The notes: generated by a model not told the origin, from the letters alone. A stretch of DNA of 64,000 nt from Anaerohalosphaera lusitana (GCF_002007645.1 NZ_CP019791.1:3402593-3466592), one strand, 5' to 3'; counted from the stretch's first letter, positions 1 through 10,300 are shown. Made by a program: numbers and translations.

Positions 1-1
1 T

Positions 2-670
2 GTCGACCTGCTCCAGCTTACGGGCGCATCCGGCGACCTAGCTTATGACATTCCTGAAATAGGTCACATCGCATTCGCATGGGGTGCCGCGCTTGGCGAC
101 CTTACATTCTGCCGCCGCACTGACTTTCGCGAGGACTTCATGCCCTACCAGGGCCGTCAGAAAGCCATACGCACCTGCCTGAGAACCATGAGCGTCTGCG
201 CAACCGTAATACTACTCGCGATAGGGGCACACTTCCATCTCAAGCTCAAAACCGCCGAATACCAGGCCGACGGCATACAAGCAAAACTCATCGAACAGTA
301 CAAAGGCGCAATGCACGGCAAACCACCAGCCGGCAAAATACCTATCGTCTCCAAGCTCAAATCCGAACGGAATAAGCTCAAAAACCAGAAGTCGGGCCTC
401 GCTCTTGGCGACGAAAATTCGATGCCCGCAAAACTCACATTCATCCTCTCGGCACTAAACGATGAAAACCTCAAGAATGCGGATCTTACTATTGATCAGA
501 TCAGCATAAACGAAAACAATATGACCATCCGCGGCAACACGCCCTCGAAGATACACACCCTCAAACTATATACAGCCATAGATGAAAATGAAAATCTGAA
601 GCGTGTGACGGACCGCTCATCACGAAGCGGCAACCGAGATGTATTCACCGTCACACTCGAACGCCAATAA
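2..670 (+). CDS. GspL-like type II secretion / pilus assembly protein (5' truncated by window)
   Basis: The frame is open from the left edge through the ATG at 140, so that ATG is internal and the gene begins outside the window. The visible part has an FRxDFxPYQGR-type segment just before a single membrane helix (about residues 60-77 of the visible part), then a roughly 130-residue periplasmic part with a small alpha/beta domain at its end. A short '(F/L)RxGxF' segment before the helix followed by a ferredoxin-like periplasmic domain is the plan of GspL, and of fused PilM-PilN proteins. GspL links the cytoplasmic ATPase to the inner-membrane platform. The next gene, 15 bp on, is GspM/PilO-like, which supports the call. 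The actin-like N-terminal domain is mostly missing, so the GspL/PilM choice is inference. Confidence 0.62.
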   Translation, partial: VDLLQLTGASGDLAYDIPEIGHIAFAWGAALGDLTFCRRTDFREDFMPYQGRQKAIRTCLRTMSVCATVILLAIGAHFHLKLKTAEYQADGIQAKLIEQYKGAMHGKPPAGKIPIVSKLKSERNKLKNQKSGLALGDENSMPAKLTFILSALNDENLKNADLTIDQISINENNMTIRGNTPSKIHTLKLYTAIDENENLKRVTDRSSRSGNRDVFTVTLERQ

Positions 671-685
671 ACCGGACATAGACAA

Positions 686-1198
686 ATGAACGAATTCTAC
701 AAGAAAAAAGACTTTTACTTCATACTCGTACCCTCCCTGGCACTGATATGGGTTCTGACGACTATCGCCCTAAAGCTGCCCGCGGCCCAGAACGAGCTCG
801 ATCGCACCGCGGACCAGTGGCAAGATGCCAAGCCCCTCGTCACAGAGATTCTCACCCATGATCCGGGCAGGCTCGAATATGCCGCAGCACAGAGCCAGGA
901 CGGCGACTTCGATTTCGCTAAAACGATCGCCCGCCTTGCCCCGCTCAACGGCATCTCACCCTCGGCATACGACCTTCGAAGCGGCCCACCTATCACCCGA
1001 GGCGGCAACAGAACCAAAACAGCTACCCTCTCCATCGAGGACCCTGTCTCGATCGTCACACTCACCGAGTTCATGTCCACCCTGCTGTCGCAATGGCCCG
1101 ACCTGCAGTGCGATTCGGCAAAGATCGTAAAGCAAAGCGACGGCCCCGACAGATGGAAAGCCGACTTCAGACTGACCTACAACTACGGCTCCTCTTGA
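686..1198 (+). CDS. GspM/PilO-like inner-membrane assembly protein
   Basis: A 170-residue protein with a short cytoplasmic start (MNEFYKKKDF), one membrane helix at about residues 12-30, a helical linker and a small C-terminal alpha/beta domain ending in 'FRLTYNYGSS'. This is the plan of GspM and PilO, bitopic proteins that pair with GspL or PilN in the inner-membrane platform. It follows the GspL-like gene by 15 bp and is probably co-transcribed and last in its operon, since about 500 bp without genes follow. Sequence in this family is poorly conserved, so the call rests on size, topology and neighbour. Confidence 0.6.
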   Translation: MNEFYKKKDFYFILVPSLALIWVLTTIALKLPAAQNELDRTADQWQDAKPLVTEILTHDPGRLEYAAAQSQDGDFDFAKTIARLAPLNGISPSAYDLRSGPPITRGGNRTKTATLSIEDPVSIVTLTEFMSTLLSQWPDLQCDSAKIVKQSDGPDRWKADFRLTYNYGSS

Positions 1199-1717
1199 AA
1201 CACCTCCCTGGCGTCCAAAACAAAAAAACCGACCAGAAACACATCCTGACCTGCTCACCCGGACTCATATAACGCTGGCCACATTATCCAATGATAGTAT
1301 CATGCCCAATCCGTAGCATCAAAAGATCTCAAAACGCTGAAAACCAGCAAAGCCTTGGAATCTGCCCCCGTTTTTCAGCCTGCCGACACAACATATAGTG
1401 GCCTCATCCTAAGCCCTAAGTAATACTGCTGAACCATCCTGCAGCGACCTGTGCATCCACCCTCTTGACCCTATTATGCCCAATTTAACGTCCTATAACT
1501 ACAAATAGTGATCGTTTCAATTTTTTGAAACTTCGCCTGGGATTTTTAAAGTTTTGCGAAGGCCAATGACGATATCAGTACTGTAATTCGCGTTGAAGCC
1601 TCGAAAGGAATCCGAGGAAAACTCAACATATAGTGGCTGACTCGCATGTCGGCCGCTGGGTGAGGGGCAAAAGAATGGATTTTTTGCCGCAAAAACCCGT
1701 GCTTTTATAGGTGAAAT
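1199..1717. other. Intergenic stretch with a 14-bp direct repeat
   Basis: No convincing gene on either strand. The 14-mer CAACATATAGTGGC occurs twice, at 1389-1402 and 1624-1637. The downstream FlgM-like gene has an AGGTGA ribosome-binding site, so its promoter probably lies here, but I could not pick one hexamer pair with confidence. Confidence 0.4.
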
Positions 1718-1999
1718 ATGAATTCTACAGATTGCGACCGCGTAAAGCGTCTCCGCACTGATCCCCCCTCCGAAAAAAGACTCACGGAAGTCTTTCAGCA
1801 GGAGAGCGAGAGATTTGCGGATGAACTGCACAAAAACCTGAACCACACGCCCCTGGGCAAACTTCTGGGCATGATTGCCGCCCTTCCGGAGGTTCGGCAC
1901 GAAAAGGTTCTGCGTGCCAGGGACCGTATCGAGACAGGCGAGATCGACAAGGACCTCGACGCAGCAATGGACAGAATGCTGGAGGACCTTCTAAGCTGA
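1718..1999 (+). CDS. FlgM-like anti-sigma factor
   Basis: A 93-residue charged protein. The C-terminal half (LPEVRHEKVLRARDRIE, then a short turn and an acidic helix ending MLEDLLS) resembles the sigma-28-binding region of FlgM, where 'R..KV..(I/A)+..I..G.Y..d...iA..ml' is typical. FlgM holds sigma-28 (FliA) inactive until the flagellar hook is finished. No flagellar gene is in view, so it is an orphan here. Start: ATG with AGGTGA five bases upstream. A strong terminator follows, so it is probably a monocistron. A short helical protein of another family cannot be excluded. Confidence 0.55.
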   Translation: MNSTDCDRVKRLRTDPPSEKRLTEVFQQESERFADELHKNLNHTPLGKLLGMIAALPEVRHEKVLRARDRIETGEIDKDLDAAMDRMLEDLLS

Positions 2000-2030
2000 C
2001 AGATCATCTTCAGATTGAACCATTAAAAAG

Positions 2031-2058
2031 GCGGTGGCGCACAACCACCGCTTTTTTT
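2031..2058 (+). terminator. Rho-independent terminator after the FlgM-like gene
   Basis: Perfect 7-bp stem GCGGTGG/CCACCGC with a 7-base loop, followed by seven T. It lies 31 bp past the stop codon. Confidence 0.85.
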
Positions 2059-2114
2059 GTGATTACCAGAAAAACACCCCCCGTATCTGCCGTCAAACCT
2101 ACCGGCAGAAGCTT

Positions 2115-2552
2115 TTACTGACCATCAGGCACATCGTAGTCGTCCGTATCCATGTTGACAGGCCTGTAATCTGGAGACTTGGACTTTTCCACTTCCTCCT
2201 CATAGGCCTTTACGATCGCATCCTGGATCCTTTTACGGCATTCCGCATTGATCGGATGAGCGATGTCAGCATGAAGTTTGAGCCTTCCCTTTGAGTCCTG
2301 CTTGACCCGCTCCTCAGGAAGATGAGCACCGCAGTTGTTGCAGTACTTCGCGCGAAGATGATTCTTACCCCCGCACTGCGGGCAGTGATCACTCATCTTG
2401 CGAGACGGCATAGCTACGAACAAGCCGTTCGTTCCCTCAATGACCTTGATGTCCCTGACTACAAAATCGTTGTCGAGCGTCATTGAGCAAAAACCTTTGA
2501 GCCGATCATCCTTGTTGGCTACTAACTTCACTCTTACTTCGGTGATTTCCAT
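2115..2552 (-). CDS. spoVG: SpoVG family protein with a zinc-ribbon insertion
   Basis: The N-terminus ([11 protein letters not shown], then [24 protein letters not shown] and [10 protein letters not shown]) is the SpoVG signature. SpoVG is a small RNA/DNA-binding regulator, about 95 residues in Firmicutes. Here, right after 'MPSRKM', there is a CxxC-x10-CxxC zinc ribbon (C57, C60, C71, C74), then the usual 'D(I)AHPI(N)...R..I..A(I/V)..AY' C-terminal helix and an acidic tail, 145 residues in all. It starts 21 bp downstream of ispE on the same strand. The ispE-spoVG association is also seen in Bacillus-type genomes. Family call is firm; the role in this organism is unknown. Confidence 0.93.
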
Positions 2553-2573
2553 GGTACATGCCTCGCGAAATTA

Positions 2574-3479
2574 TTACCATCTATTGCTGTACAATAATAG
2601 ACTTTCGCAGCCCATGCGTTCCCTCAGCATCGACTGAAAATCTTCAATCTCATGCTCCTCCACGTCGGTCACCATGCAATACATTGCTGAACCGCTGCCG
2701 CTCAGGCAAACTCGCCCGGGCCCCAGCGACCCGCTCCGACTTTTAAGATCGCTCAAACGCGGATAAAGATCGAAACAACTTGCCGCTAGCATATTCTCAC
2801 AAATACTGCCCAACAAATCAATCCTATTTTCCGCAATGTACTGGCTAATTTCACCATGCAAACGCCTGTATTCGTCCTCGTCATGGTGATAATTCTCGTA
2901 AACCTTTTTAGTAGATACAGTTACATCGGGCAACAACAAAATTGTCTTAAAGAAAAAATTACACCGCTTTTCGTCAATCTTTTCTCCCCTGCCCGTGCAA
3001 TACGCAACAGGACCGCCCATAAAAAACGGCACATCACTGCCGAGCTCGCCGCCTATCCGCATCTGCTGTCCCCTAGACAGGCCAAGATCAAAAAGTCTGT
3101 CGAGCCCCATGACCGCCGCCGCACAGTCACTGCTGGCGCTGCCCAGACCGGTGCCTGCCGGTATATTCTTCCTGAGCGTGAATCGCACACCATATTCCAC
3201 TCCCGCTTCATCAAAAACCCGCCTGCACGCCCGCCAGACCAGATTCTCGGGCCCCTCCGGCGCCCAGTAAGGCCCTTCGCAGAACAGCTCGATCCCGCTT
3301 TCGATCCGCTCTATCAAAAGCTCATCGTACCAGTTCACTTTCGCCATCACCGTCTCGATCTCATGAAAACCGTCCTCCCGCTTGCCCGCTATCAGCAGAC
3401 TCAGATTGATCTTCGCAGGTGCACGGACCACCACCCCTCCCTCTATGTCCTCAAATTGCTCCTTGAATTCCGGACTCAT
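2574..3479 (-). CDS. ispE: 4-diphosphocytidyl-2-C-methyl-D-erythritol kinase
   Basis: GHMP kinase that phosphorylates CDP-ME in the non-mevalonate (MEP) isoprenoid pathway. Visible signatures: 'APAKINLSLLI..KREDGFHEIETVM' at the N-terminus, with the family lysine and the D-G-(F/Y)-H motif; the ATP-binding glycine loop 'PAGTGLGSASSDCAA'; and the C-terminal 'LSGSGSAMYC'. The frame is open to 3698, but those extra 73 codons overlap the neighbouring gene and lack homologous character. The ATG at 3479 gives 302 residues, the normal length (about 280-320). It is followed by spoVG 21 bp downstream. Confidence 0.93.
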   Translation of the reverse strand: MSPEFKEQFEDIEGGVVVRAPAKINLSLLIAGKREDGFHEIETVMAKVNWYDELLIERIESGIELFCEGPYWAPEGPENLVWRACRRVFDEAGVEYGVRFTLRKNIPAGTGLGSASSDCAAAVMGLDRLFDLGLSRGQQMRIGGELGSDVPFFMGGPVAYCTGRGEKIDEKRCNFFFKTILLLPDVTVSTKKVYENYHHDEDEYRRLHGEISQYIAENRIDLLGSICENMLAASCFDLYPRLSDLKSRSGSLGPGRVCLSGSGSAMYCMVTDVEEHEIEDFQSMLRERMGCESLLLYSNRW

Positions 3480-3648
3480 CGATGCTCGCTCACTAAAAAG
3501 TATCGCTAATTCGCATTTCAATTCTACCACATCAACCGATAACACCTGAAAGTCAGTTTGTCTAGCTAATACCCACGAAGATGCTTCAAATAACCTGAAG
3601 GCGAACCCGAATTCAGGACCTTGGGTTCGGCCCGCGAAAAAAGGGGAT

Positions 3649-4695
3649 TTACCGCCGCCTGGACGGACTTTTAGGAGGCTTGCAGCAGGGTTCATCACCG
3701 GTGGTCATACATTCGGCCGCCTGATTTACTGAAGTTTTATTTGTGTAAAACTTCTTATAATTGGATACAGCATATACAAGGAAGAAACTCACCAAAAAGA
3801 AAAAGAGCATCAGAAGTATATTCCCCGGGCTGAACGAAGCGTCCTGATAGATTCTTTTCAGGGGGATGCTCGTGGCTCCGATTACAAGACCAAGCAAGAC
3901 ATAAAGTGTTTTGCATTTATCCTTTCGAAACAGAAAACTTATTATTCTTGTGATGGCAAAAGCTCCGAATAAGGCCCCCAGACCAAAGACAAAAATATAG
4001 TCCATGCTCTTGAAAACATTGTGCAGGCAGTCAATTATGAATTCGTACAGTCCCATGATCAACAAAATGAACGCACCGGAGATGCCCGGCAGAAACATGG
4101 CACTGATCGCGAAAAAGCCGCCTATAAAGACATAAAGATAGTTATCCATCATCTCCTTGGGAACGATAAAACCCAATACGATGCCGATGACAAAACCCAA
4201 AAGCCCAAACGCTACATTTTTCAACTTGTGATTTTGGATGTTCCTGTAGATGATTCTTGAGGATGCCAGGATCAGCCCCACGAAAAAGATCAGCGTGTAG
4301 GAGAAATGAACTTCCAGCAGGTACTTGATCAGCCGGGAACCGAGCAAAATGGCTGTTGCAATCCCGGAAAGCAGAACCAGCAGAAAACCCAGATCGAGTT
4401 TTTGAATGTTTTCGCGAAGGTTGCGTCTGGTTTCAGTGCCCGAATCAGTTATGGCTCGAAATACACTGCGGAAAAGAGCCGGAGAAAATGCCTTAACCGA
4501 GTTGATGAGTCTTTCATATATCCCGGTGATGAATGCAATGGTTCCTCCGGAAATACCGGGGATCAGGTCGCAGATGCCCATGAGTACGCCCTTTAAAAAC
4601 AACAGCACCTTGTCTTGAATGTATGTCTGACTTTTCCCATTTAAACGGTTAGAAGACACAGTTGACTCCTTCAGGCATCCATATATATAGTTCAC
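3649..4695 (-). CDS. DUF368 family polyprenyl-phosphate transporter (PopT-like)
   Basis: A 348-residue polytopic membrane protein. The DUF368 hallmark 'GVLMGICDLIPGISGGTIAFITGIYE' is near residues 35-60 and is repeated in a second half as 'ISAMFLPGISGAFILLIMGLYE', which shows the internal duplication of the family. DUF368 proteins (PopT) have been reported to return undecaprenyl phosphate across the membrane for cell-wall and glycan synthesis. I count about 8-9 hydrophobic segments. The start is uncertain: the first 35 residues are polar and a later start near residue 39 is possible. Codon use is less C/G-skewed than in neighbouring genes. Confidence 0.85.
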   Translation of the reverse strand: MNYIYGCLKESTVSSNRLNGKSQTYIQDKVLLFLKGVLMGICDLIPGISGGTIAFITGIYERLINSVKAFSPALFRSVFRAITDSGTETRRNLRENIQKLDLGFLLVLLSGIATAILLGSRLIKYLLEVHFSYTLIFFVGLILASSRIIYRNIQNHKLKNVAFGLLGFVIGIVLGFIVPKEMMDNYLYVFIGGFFAISAMFLPGISGAFILLIMGLYEFIIDCLHNVFKSMDYIFVFGLGALFGAFAITRIISFLFRKDKCKTLYVLLGLVIGATSIPLKRIYQDASFSPGNILLMLFFFLVSFFLVYAVSNYKKFYTNKTSVNQAAECMTTGDEPCCKPPKSPSRRR

Positions 4696-5007
4696 TGCAG
4701 TTTAGTCGACATAAGCCAACTTCATGGCCAATTTCTCGAAATTTCGGAAGTACGCGGTTTCCCCCCCCTGCCATACTGCTTACAATTTCACGTTTAGATA
4801 CAACCCGGCCTCTCTGGTGTTGGTAAAACAGGTTTTTCAGTAATTCTTCTCATCAACTGAAATCGGCATTGTGGTTTCAAATCTAAACTCCGAACGCAAA
4901 AACTATTGTAAACAGCATCTTTAAGCCATATACTATCAAAATGTCATTTTTTTGCACGGATTTACTTGGAAGATCCGGGTTTGTAGTTCTTAGAATGGTG
5001 CATTAAT
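4696..5007. other. Divergent intergenic region
   Basis: 312 bp between divergently transcribed genes, AT-richer than its surroundings. It must hold both promoters, but I see no conserved operator, riboswitch or RNA gene. Confidence 0.4.
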
Positions 5008-5568
5008 ATGGATTTACGGCAAAAAAAATTACTGCTGAAAATAGCAAAAAATAGTGTGGAATCTGCCGTAACAGGTTCGTCCAATGAGCCACCGAAAGTC
5101 GATGATCCCGACCTGCTTCAGCAATGCGGCTGCTTCGTCACCCTGAAAAACGGCAATCAGCTCCGCGGCTGCATAGGCCAGTTTACGTCCGATAAGCCGC
5201 TCGCAGACCTCGTCGACGAAATGGGCGTTTCAGCCTCACGTCGCGACCCGCGATTCCTCACAAACCCCATTACACCTGAAGAATTGCCCGAGCTGAATAT
5301 CGAAATATCCGTACTTTCTCCACTGGAAAAAACGGGTAACCCCTTATCGCTCGAGATCGGCACGCACGGAATATACATCATCAGCGGCCTCTCTTCAGGT
5401 TGCCTGCTGCCCCAGGTCGCCGTCGAAACCGGCTGGTCAAAAGAAGAATTTCTTTCCTACTGCTGCCAATACAAGGCTGGCCTCGCACCAGACGCCTGGC
5501 AGGACCCGGCAACCGATGTATACCTGTTCACCGCTGAGGCATTCGACGAAGACTGGCAAATCATTTGA
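5008..5568 (+). CDS. AMMECR1 domain protein (AmmeMemoRadiSam system protein A)
   Basis: 186 residues. The invariant AMMECR1 motif 'LRGCIG' is at about residues 52-57, within 'FVTLKNGNQLRGCIGQF'. Further matches are 'AASRRDPRF', here as 'SASRRDPRF', 'L(N)IEISVLSPLE', 'GIYI' and 'LLPQVAVETGW'. The family is often found with MEMO-like and radical SAM proteins. None of those partners lies next to it here. Biochemical role is unproven. It is monocistronic between divergent and spaced genes. Confidence 0.93.
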   Translation: MDLRQKKLLLKIAKNSVESAVTGSSNEPPKVDDPDLLQQCGCFVTLKNGNQLRGCIGQFTSDKPLADLVDEMGVSASRRDPRFLTNPITPEELPELNIEISVLSPLEKTGNPLSLEIGTHGIYIISGLSSGCLLPQVAVETGWSKEEFLSYCCQYKAGLAPDAWQDPATDVYLFTAEAFDEDWQII

Positions 5569-5688
5569 CCTGTGGCCGCTAATTATGTATCCTTTAATTG
5601 TTGCTGAAATACAAGGAGCGACTTGTCGGGAGAACATTAGCGGGGGAATGTTCGATGTGTTGATTGCTTTTTCGCTCACGGGAGAAAG

Positions 5689-6735
5689 ATGAAGACTAAA
5701 TTTGTAACCTTCGCTGTTTTAGCGCTCGCTATCCTTGCAATGTCCGGTTGCTCAAGCCAGACCGGACCTCGCCATTCCACCTCACAGCCGATGACAACTC
5801 CGGCCGGCATGATCGAATATCTCGATTGCGTACCGGCCCTGCAAAACGCCCAGGTGTGGCAAAACTCCTACAGCGACGGACTGATCCTCAATACCGAACA
5901 TTACAAAGTTTACACAACCCTGCTCGACCCCCTGATGCTCAGACAGGTCCCCGCCTTTCTCGAATCCGCCCACCGCGAATACCAGAAACAGACCCCCGCA
6001 ACACTGGAGACCCACTCCCCCTTCGTAATATATCTCTTCAAAGATCGCGAACAGTGGGAAAATTTCACAAAGGAATTTACCGGCAAGCAGTCCGACCTCT
6101 ACCTCAAGATACAACGCGGTGCATACTATCTCAACGGCGCATGCGTCGCATACAACATCGGCAGAAGCAGAACTTTCTCCGTGCTCGGGCATGAAGGCTG
6201 GCACCAGTTCAACAGCCGTCATTTCACCTACCGTCTGCCCTCATGGCTGGACGAAGGACTCGCAACACTCTTCGAAGAAAGCAGCTACATCAATAACAGA
6301 TTCGTCTTCAGGCCGAACCAGAATCTCGGCAGGCTCGGATCCCTTCGAAAAACACTCATAGACGAAAACGCGATACCCCTCAAAACGCTGCTCGCATTGA
6401 ACCCCGGCGAAGTCGTCCACTACCAGGACAGCGAAGACGTAATGGCCTTCTACGCACAGGCATACGCTCTGGTAAGGTTCCTGCGTGAAGATAATTACGG
6501 CCAGCGGTACGCACAGTTCCAGAACCTGCTCAGCGATGCCATCGAGGGCACCTGGCCCCTCTCGCAGGATGAGCAGAAGATCGCTTCGAACCGCAATATC
6601 CCATTCACCACCAGTTGGAACCGCTACGTCTCGCCCAAGCTTTTCAACCAGTACATAGAAGGCGAAATAGGATTGCTCCAGAAAGACTACAGCCGATTCT
6701 GCCGCAAGATCGTTTACAACATCAGACTGAAATAA
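5689..6735 (+). CDS. Secreted zinc-metallopeptidase-like lipoprotein (gluzincin, DUF1570-like)
   Basis: Lipoprotein signal peptide with lipobox LAMSGC (Cys at residue 21). An HExxH zinc motif, 'GHEGWHQF' (H168, E169, H172), is followed by 'LPSWLDEGLATLFEE', whose E189 fits the third zinc ligand of a gluzincin with the usual spacing of about 17-20 residues. This is the arrangement of DUF1570 / peptidase MA-like proteins. Expected location is the periplasm, anchored to a membrane. The maf gene starts one base after its stop, so the two are probably co-transcribed. The substrate is unknown. Confidence 0.82.
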   Translation: MKTKFVTFAVLALAILAMSGCSSQTGPRHSTSQPMTTPAGMIEYLDCVPALQNAQVWQNSYSDGLILNTEHYKVYTTLLDPLMLRQVPAFLESAHREYQKQTPATLETHSPFVIYLFKDREQWENFTKEFTGKQSDLYLKIQRGAYYLNGACVAYNIGRSRTFSVLGHEGWHQFNSRHFTYRLPSWLDEGLATLFEESSYINNRFVFRPNQNLGRLGSLRKTLIDENAIPLKTLLALNPGEVVHYQDSEDVMAFYAQAYALVRFLREDNYGQRYAQFQNLLSDAIEGTWPLSQDEQKIASNRNIPFTTSWNRYVSPKLFNQYIEGEIGLLQKDYSRFCRKIVYNIRLK

Positions 6736-6736
6736 C

Positions 6737-7321
6737 ATGAACAAAAGTTCCGACTTCATCCTCGCCTCGGCCTCCCCGCGACGAAAGAAACTGCTCCGCG
6801 AAGCCGGCTACAGCTTCGACATCATCCCATCCCAGGTTGACGAATCCGCATTCCCAACCGAGGGCATCGCCTCCGACGAACACACCATGCTCCTCGCCGC
6901 CGCAAAGGCCAGAAATGTCGCAAACACCCACCCCGACCGTCTCGTACTCGGCGCAGACACCATCGTCGATCTCAACGGACAAATAATCGGCAAACCCCGC
7001 GACGCCGCCCACGCCGAACAGATAACCCGAGACCTCTTCAGCGAACCTCATAAAGTCATTACCGGCCTGGCCCTCGTCAGGCTCAGCGACAATCTGGAGA
7101 TCATCCGCCACGCTGTCACCACAGTCTACCCGCGCAAACTCACAGAACAGCAGATCGCCGACCATATCGCCGCCGGCGACTGGCAAGGCAAAGCAGGCGC
7201 ATACGGCATACAGGAAACCGGTGATGAATTCGTCGAGCGCATAGAAGGCTCATTCACAAACGTTATCGGCCTGCCGCTCGAACTCGTAAAAGAATTGCTC
7301 GACCCCCTGCTGTCAGAATAA
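6737..7321 (+). CDS. maf: Maf-like nucleoside triphosphate pyrophosphatase
   Basis: 194 residues with the Maf signatures: 'LASASPRRKKLLREAGYSFDIIPSQVDE' at the N-terminus, 'LGADTIVDLNGQIIGKPRDAAHA' in the centre, and 'GKAGAYGIQ..G..FVERIEGSFTNVIGLPLELV' at the C-terminus. Maf proteins hydrolyse non-canonical or pyrimidine nucleoside triphosphates (house-cleaning), and over-expression affects septation in some bacteria. Full length. The start lies one base past the stop of the preceding lipoprotein gene, so translational coupling is likely. Confidence 0.95.
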   Translation: MNKSSDFILASASPRRKKLLREAGYSFDIIPSQVDESAFPTEGIASDEHTMLLAAAKARNVANTHPDRLVLGADTIVDLNGQIIGKPRDAAHAEQITRDLFSEPHKVITGLALVRLSDNLEIIRHAVTTVYPRKLTEQQIADHIAAGDWQGKAGAYGIQETGDEFVERIEGSFTNVIGLPLELVKELLDPLLSE

Positions 7322-7369
7322 TGCCCCTCTGAACTGCCTCCGAAGCACCATTTTGCACCCAACTGCACC

Positions 7370-10300
7370 CTACTGCTCGTCTGTATCTACAGCACTTCCG
7401 ACCGTCCCAACTTCGATCACTCCAAGCTCCGTCAGACCGCTGTAAAACTCCACACTGCCCGCATTGACCCATTCTCCCCCGTCCTCGCGACAATAAAGAT
7501 CATACAGCCCCTCGGGCACCCCGCGAACAGAGAACTCACCCTCGCTGCCCGTAACACCGATCCACCGCACATCAGCCAGCCCCTCAACGCCGTCGCTGGT
7601 CACCATCAGTTCCACACCGCTCGCTGGTTCGCCGTCAACGACCAGTCTTCCAACCTTAGCTGACTCATCACTGCCCATGTCCACACGAACCGAAACGCCG
7701 CTGACTGCCGGAACGCCCCTGCAGATCACGCCCGCACCGTCCCCATCCTCCTGCACAACATAAACCCACTCAGCAGGCAGGCCGTCAGCCGAATAATAGC
7801 CCTCCTCATCAGCCAATACGGTCCCAACCCTTACAGCCCGGCCGTCATCAAAAGTATAAAATACCAGCTCTGCATTTACATCAGGCCTGCCGTCCTCAGT
7901 AAAGACAAACCCGTCGATGTTCGCCCAGGGTTCGACCACAACCTCTATCCCCACCCTGTCATCACCCGCACGCACCTCGATCTCACCGACAACCTTGTCC
8001 GCATAGAACTCATGCACCACCTTTATGGTTTCCATCCCCACCGGCAGATCTTCAAGTACAAAAACGCCGTTCTCATCCGTCAGAACATGCCCCGCATCGC
8101 TGAAAAAGCTCTCGCTTGCTTCCCGCCAGCTCTCGCCAGCCTTGCTTAGAGGGATCACTTTTGCCCCCGCTACGGGCCTTCCTTCAGTATCAACAACCCT
8201 GCCGATCAGATCGCCGCCTCGCTGCAGCTCAACCAGCACACCCGAACTCGCCTCCGTGTCGATCGGCTCACTCAACGTCGGAGCCCAGCCCTCAGCATCG
8301 ACTTCTACCCTGTAAACACCGTCATCAGCCTCAACGTCAAATCGACCGTCCCGACTCTGGAAGTGATACCAGCCGCCCGGATGCGGCCGCCTCTCACCCT
8401 CACCATCTATAACTCTGTGCAGTCTGACCTGGAACCTCGGAATGATCTCTCCTGTATCACCTGCCAGCACTACACCTTTTATATGCGCTTTCTCACGTGC
8501 CTCCAGCCTCACATTAAGCTTTTCCCCGCCGCTCTGAACACCTTCCATAACCTTGGTCTCGATATATCGGCCGCTGAAAACAAGTCGATAATAGCCGCTC
8601 TCAAGCCCGTCTATTTCAAATTCCCTCGTAACATCGGACCTGAGCATCACATTCTTCGTACTGCCCTGGGCCGAAGTCACGCTGATATATACAAACCCCG
8701 GATCGAGCCCTTCATCAAATGATAAAACACCGCTTATCGAACTCATCACCTCGGGCGATTTTTGGCCTATGTCCAACATGACAGGCTTCTTGCCTTCCAG
8801 CGGCAGCCTCATCTGTTCCAGCGGATAAGCATACTCGAGCCCCTCACTGTCAAACTTGGCCCAGAAACTGTATTCGCCCGGCACAATGTTCTCCAGCACA
8901 AACGCACCGAACTCGTCCACACGACCACTCTCATACTCCCTCGAACCGCCCTGCCATCCTTTCGGCCTGGCGATAATATTCGCTCCCTCGGCCGGAACTC
9001 CGTCCGAGTAGTGAGCATAGCCCTTAACTGCCATACCCTTCTGAAGGACAAACTCGACCTGGCTGTCAACATTGACATCTTCCAGCCTCACCACCCGCTC
9101 AGCCGGGGCATAGTCGTCATGCCACACCGAAACCATGTAAGGCACCTGAGATGCCTTCACGGCCCCAACTACCGCGATCCCATCATCATCACTTCTGCCC
9201 CTTGCATAATTCTCGTCATCATTACCCCCGCCGAACCAGCTCAGCCTGACCTTGGCCTTTCTCACAGGCATTCCCGCTTCATCAAAAACGCGAACAACGG
9301 CCTTGCAGCCACGCTCCAGCCTCATATCTTTCACCAACGCAACCCCATCCCGCAACGCGACCAGCGGCGCGTTCCACCAACGTCCAAGCCCCAAATAGTC
9401 AGGAGATTCAACACCTACGACATAATTGCCGCTCTCTTCGATACCAGAGAAACGGTAAAATCCCTGTTCGTCCGTAACAGCCTTGTAAAAACTCGGACCG
9501 TAAAGTTTGACTGTAACCCCACCTACCGGCTCACCCGTAACCGCATCTCTGACAGTACCGCTCAGATAGGGCCCTCGCACCACACCCACATTGGCATCAA
9601 CCGAACGGAAACTGTCTTCTCTGTTCTCAGCATCAGATGTGTCAGCCTTCGCGACAGCAGCAACTTCGCCCGCTGCCTTCGTCTCTGTCTGATCCTCCAT
9701 ACGCGTTGCTATCCGATCCGCGGCCCTGTCAAACGGATTTATACCTTCGCCCTCCCAGCCCTCGGCAAACTCGCGAAGTATCTGCATTTCCTCATCCCCG
9801 CCCAGATCCGAAAGATATGTCGCCGCCAGCAGCCTGCTCTCCTGCTGACCCTCGTAAAGCATCGAAGTCAATCCCTCGACGTCCTTGTTGGCATAATAAA
9901 CGTCCAGCAGATCGAATTCCTGCTCCAGCGCCCACTCATCCGACGAATCTCGAACCTCCTCAACTGGCTCCGCAACAGCGATTTCGTTTTGCACATCTCT
10001 CTCTAAAATTTCATCCTGTCCCTGCTCAACGGCAATGGGCTCATCGCTCCCGCCTTCATCCTTCATCACTGCAAAGCCAATTAACACGCCTACCACGATC
10101 ACAGCGGCCGCACTCCACACAGCGGCCCTTCGCAGCACGTAACGCACAGAAAATCCATTTGAATTACCCACGGCCTCCTGCGACCTGACCTCATCCATCA
10201 CGCGAGCCATCCGCTGCCCCATATCTGCCTGGGTGGACGCAGCAAACTCTCTTAGAAGCTCATCTTCTTCACGCAAGGCCCGCTCATACTCACGGCAGTC

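Noticed and set aside
3480-3698. N-terminal extension of ispE
   Set aside because: It would overlap the DUF368 gene and lacks family similarity. The ATG at 3479 gives the normal length.
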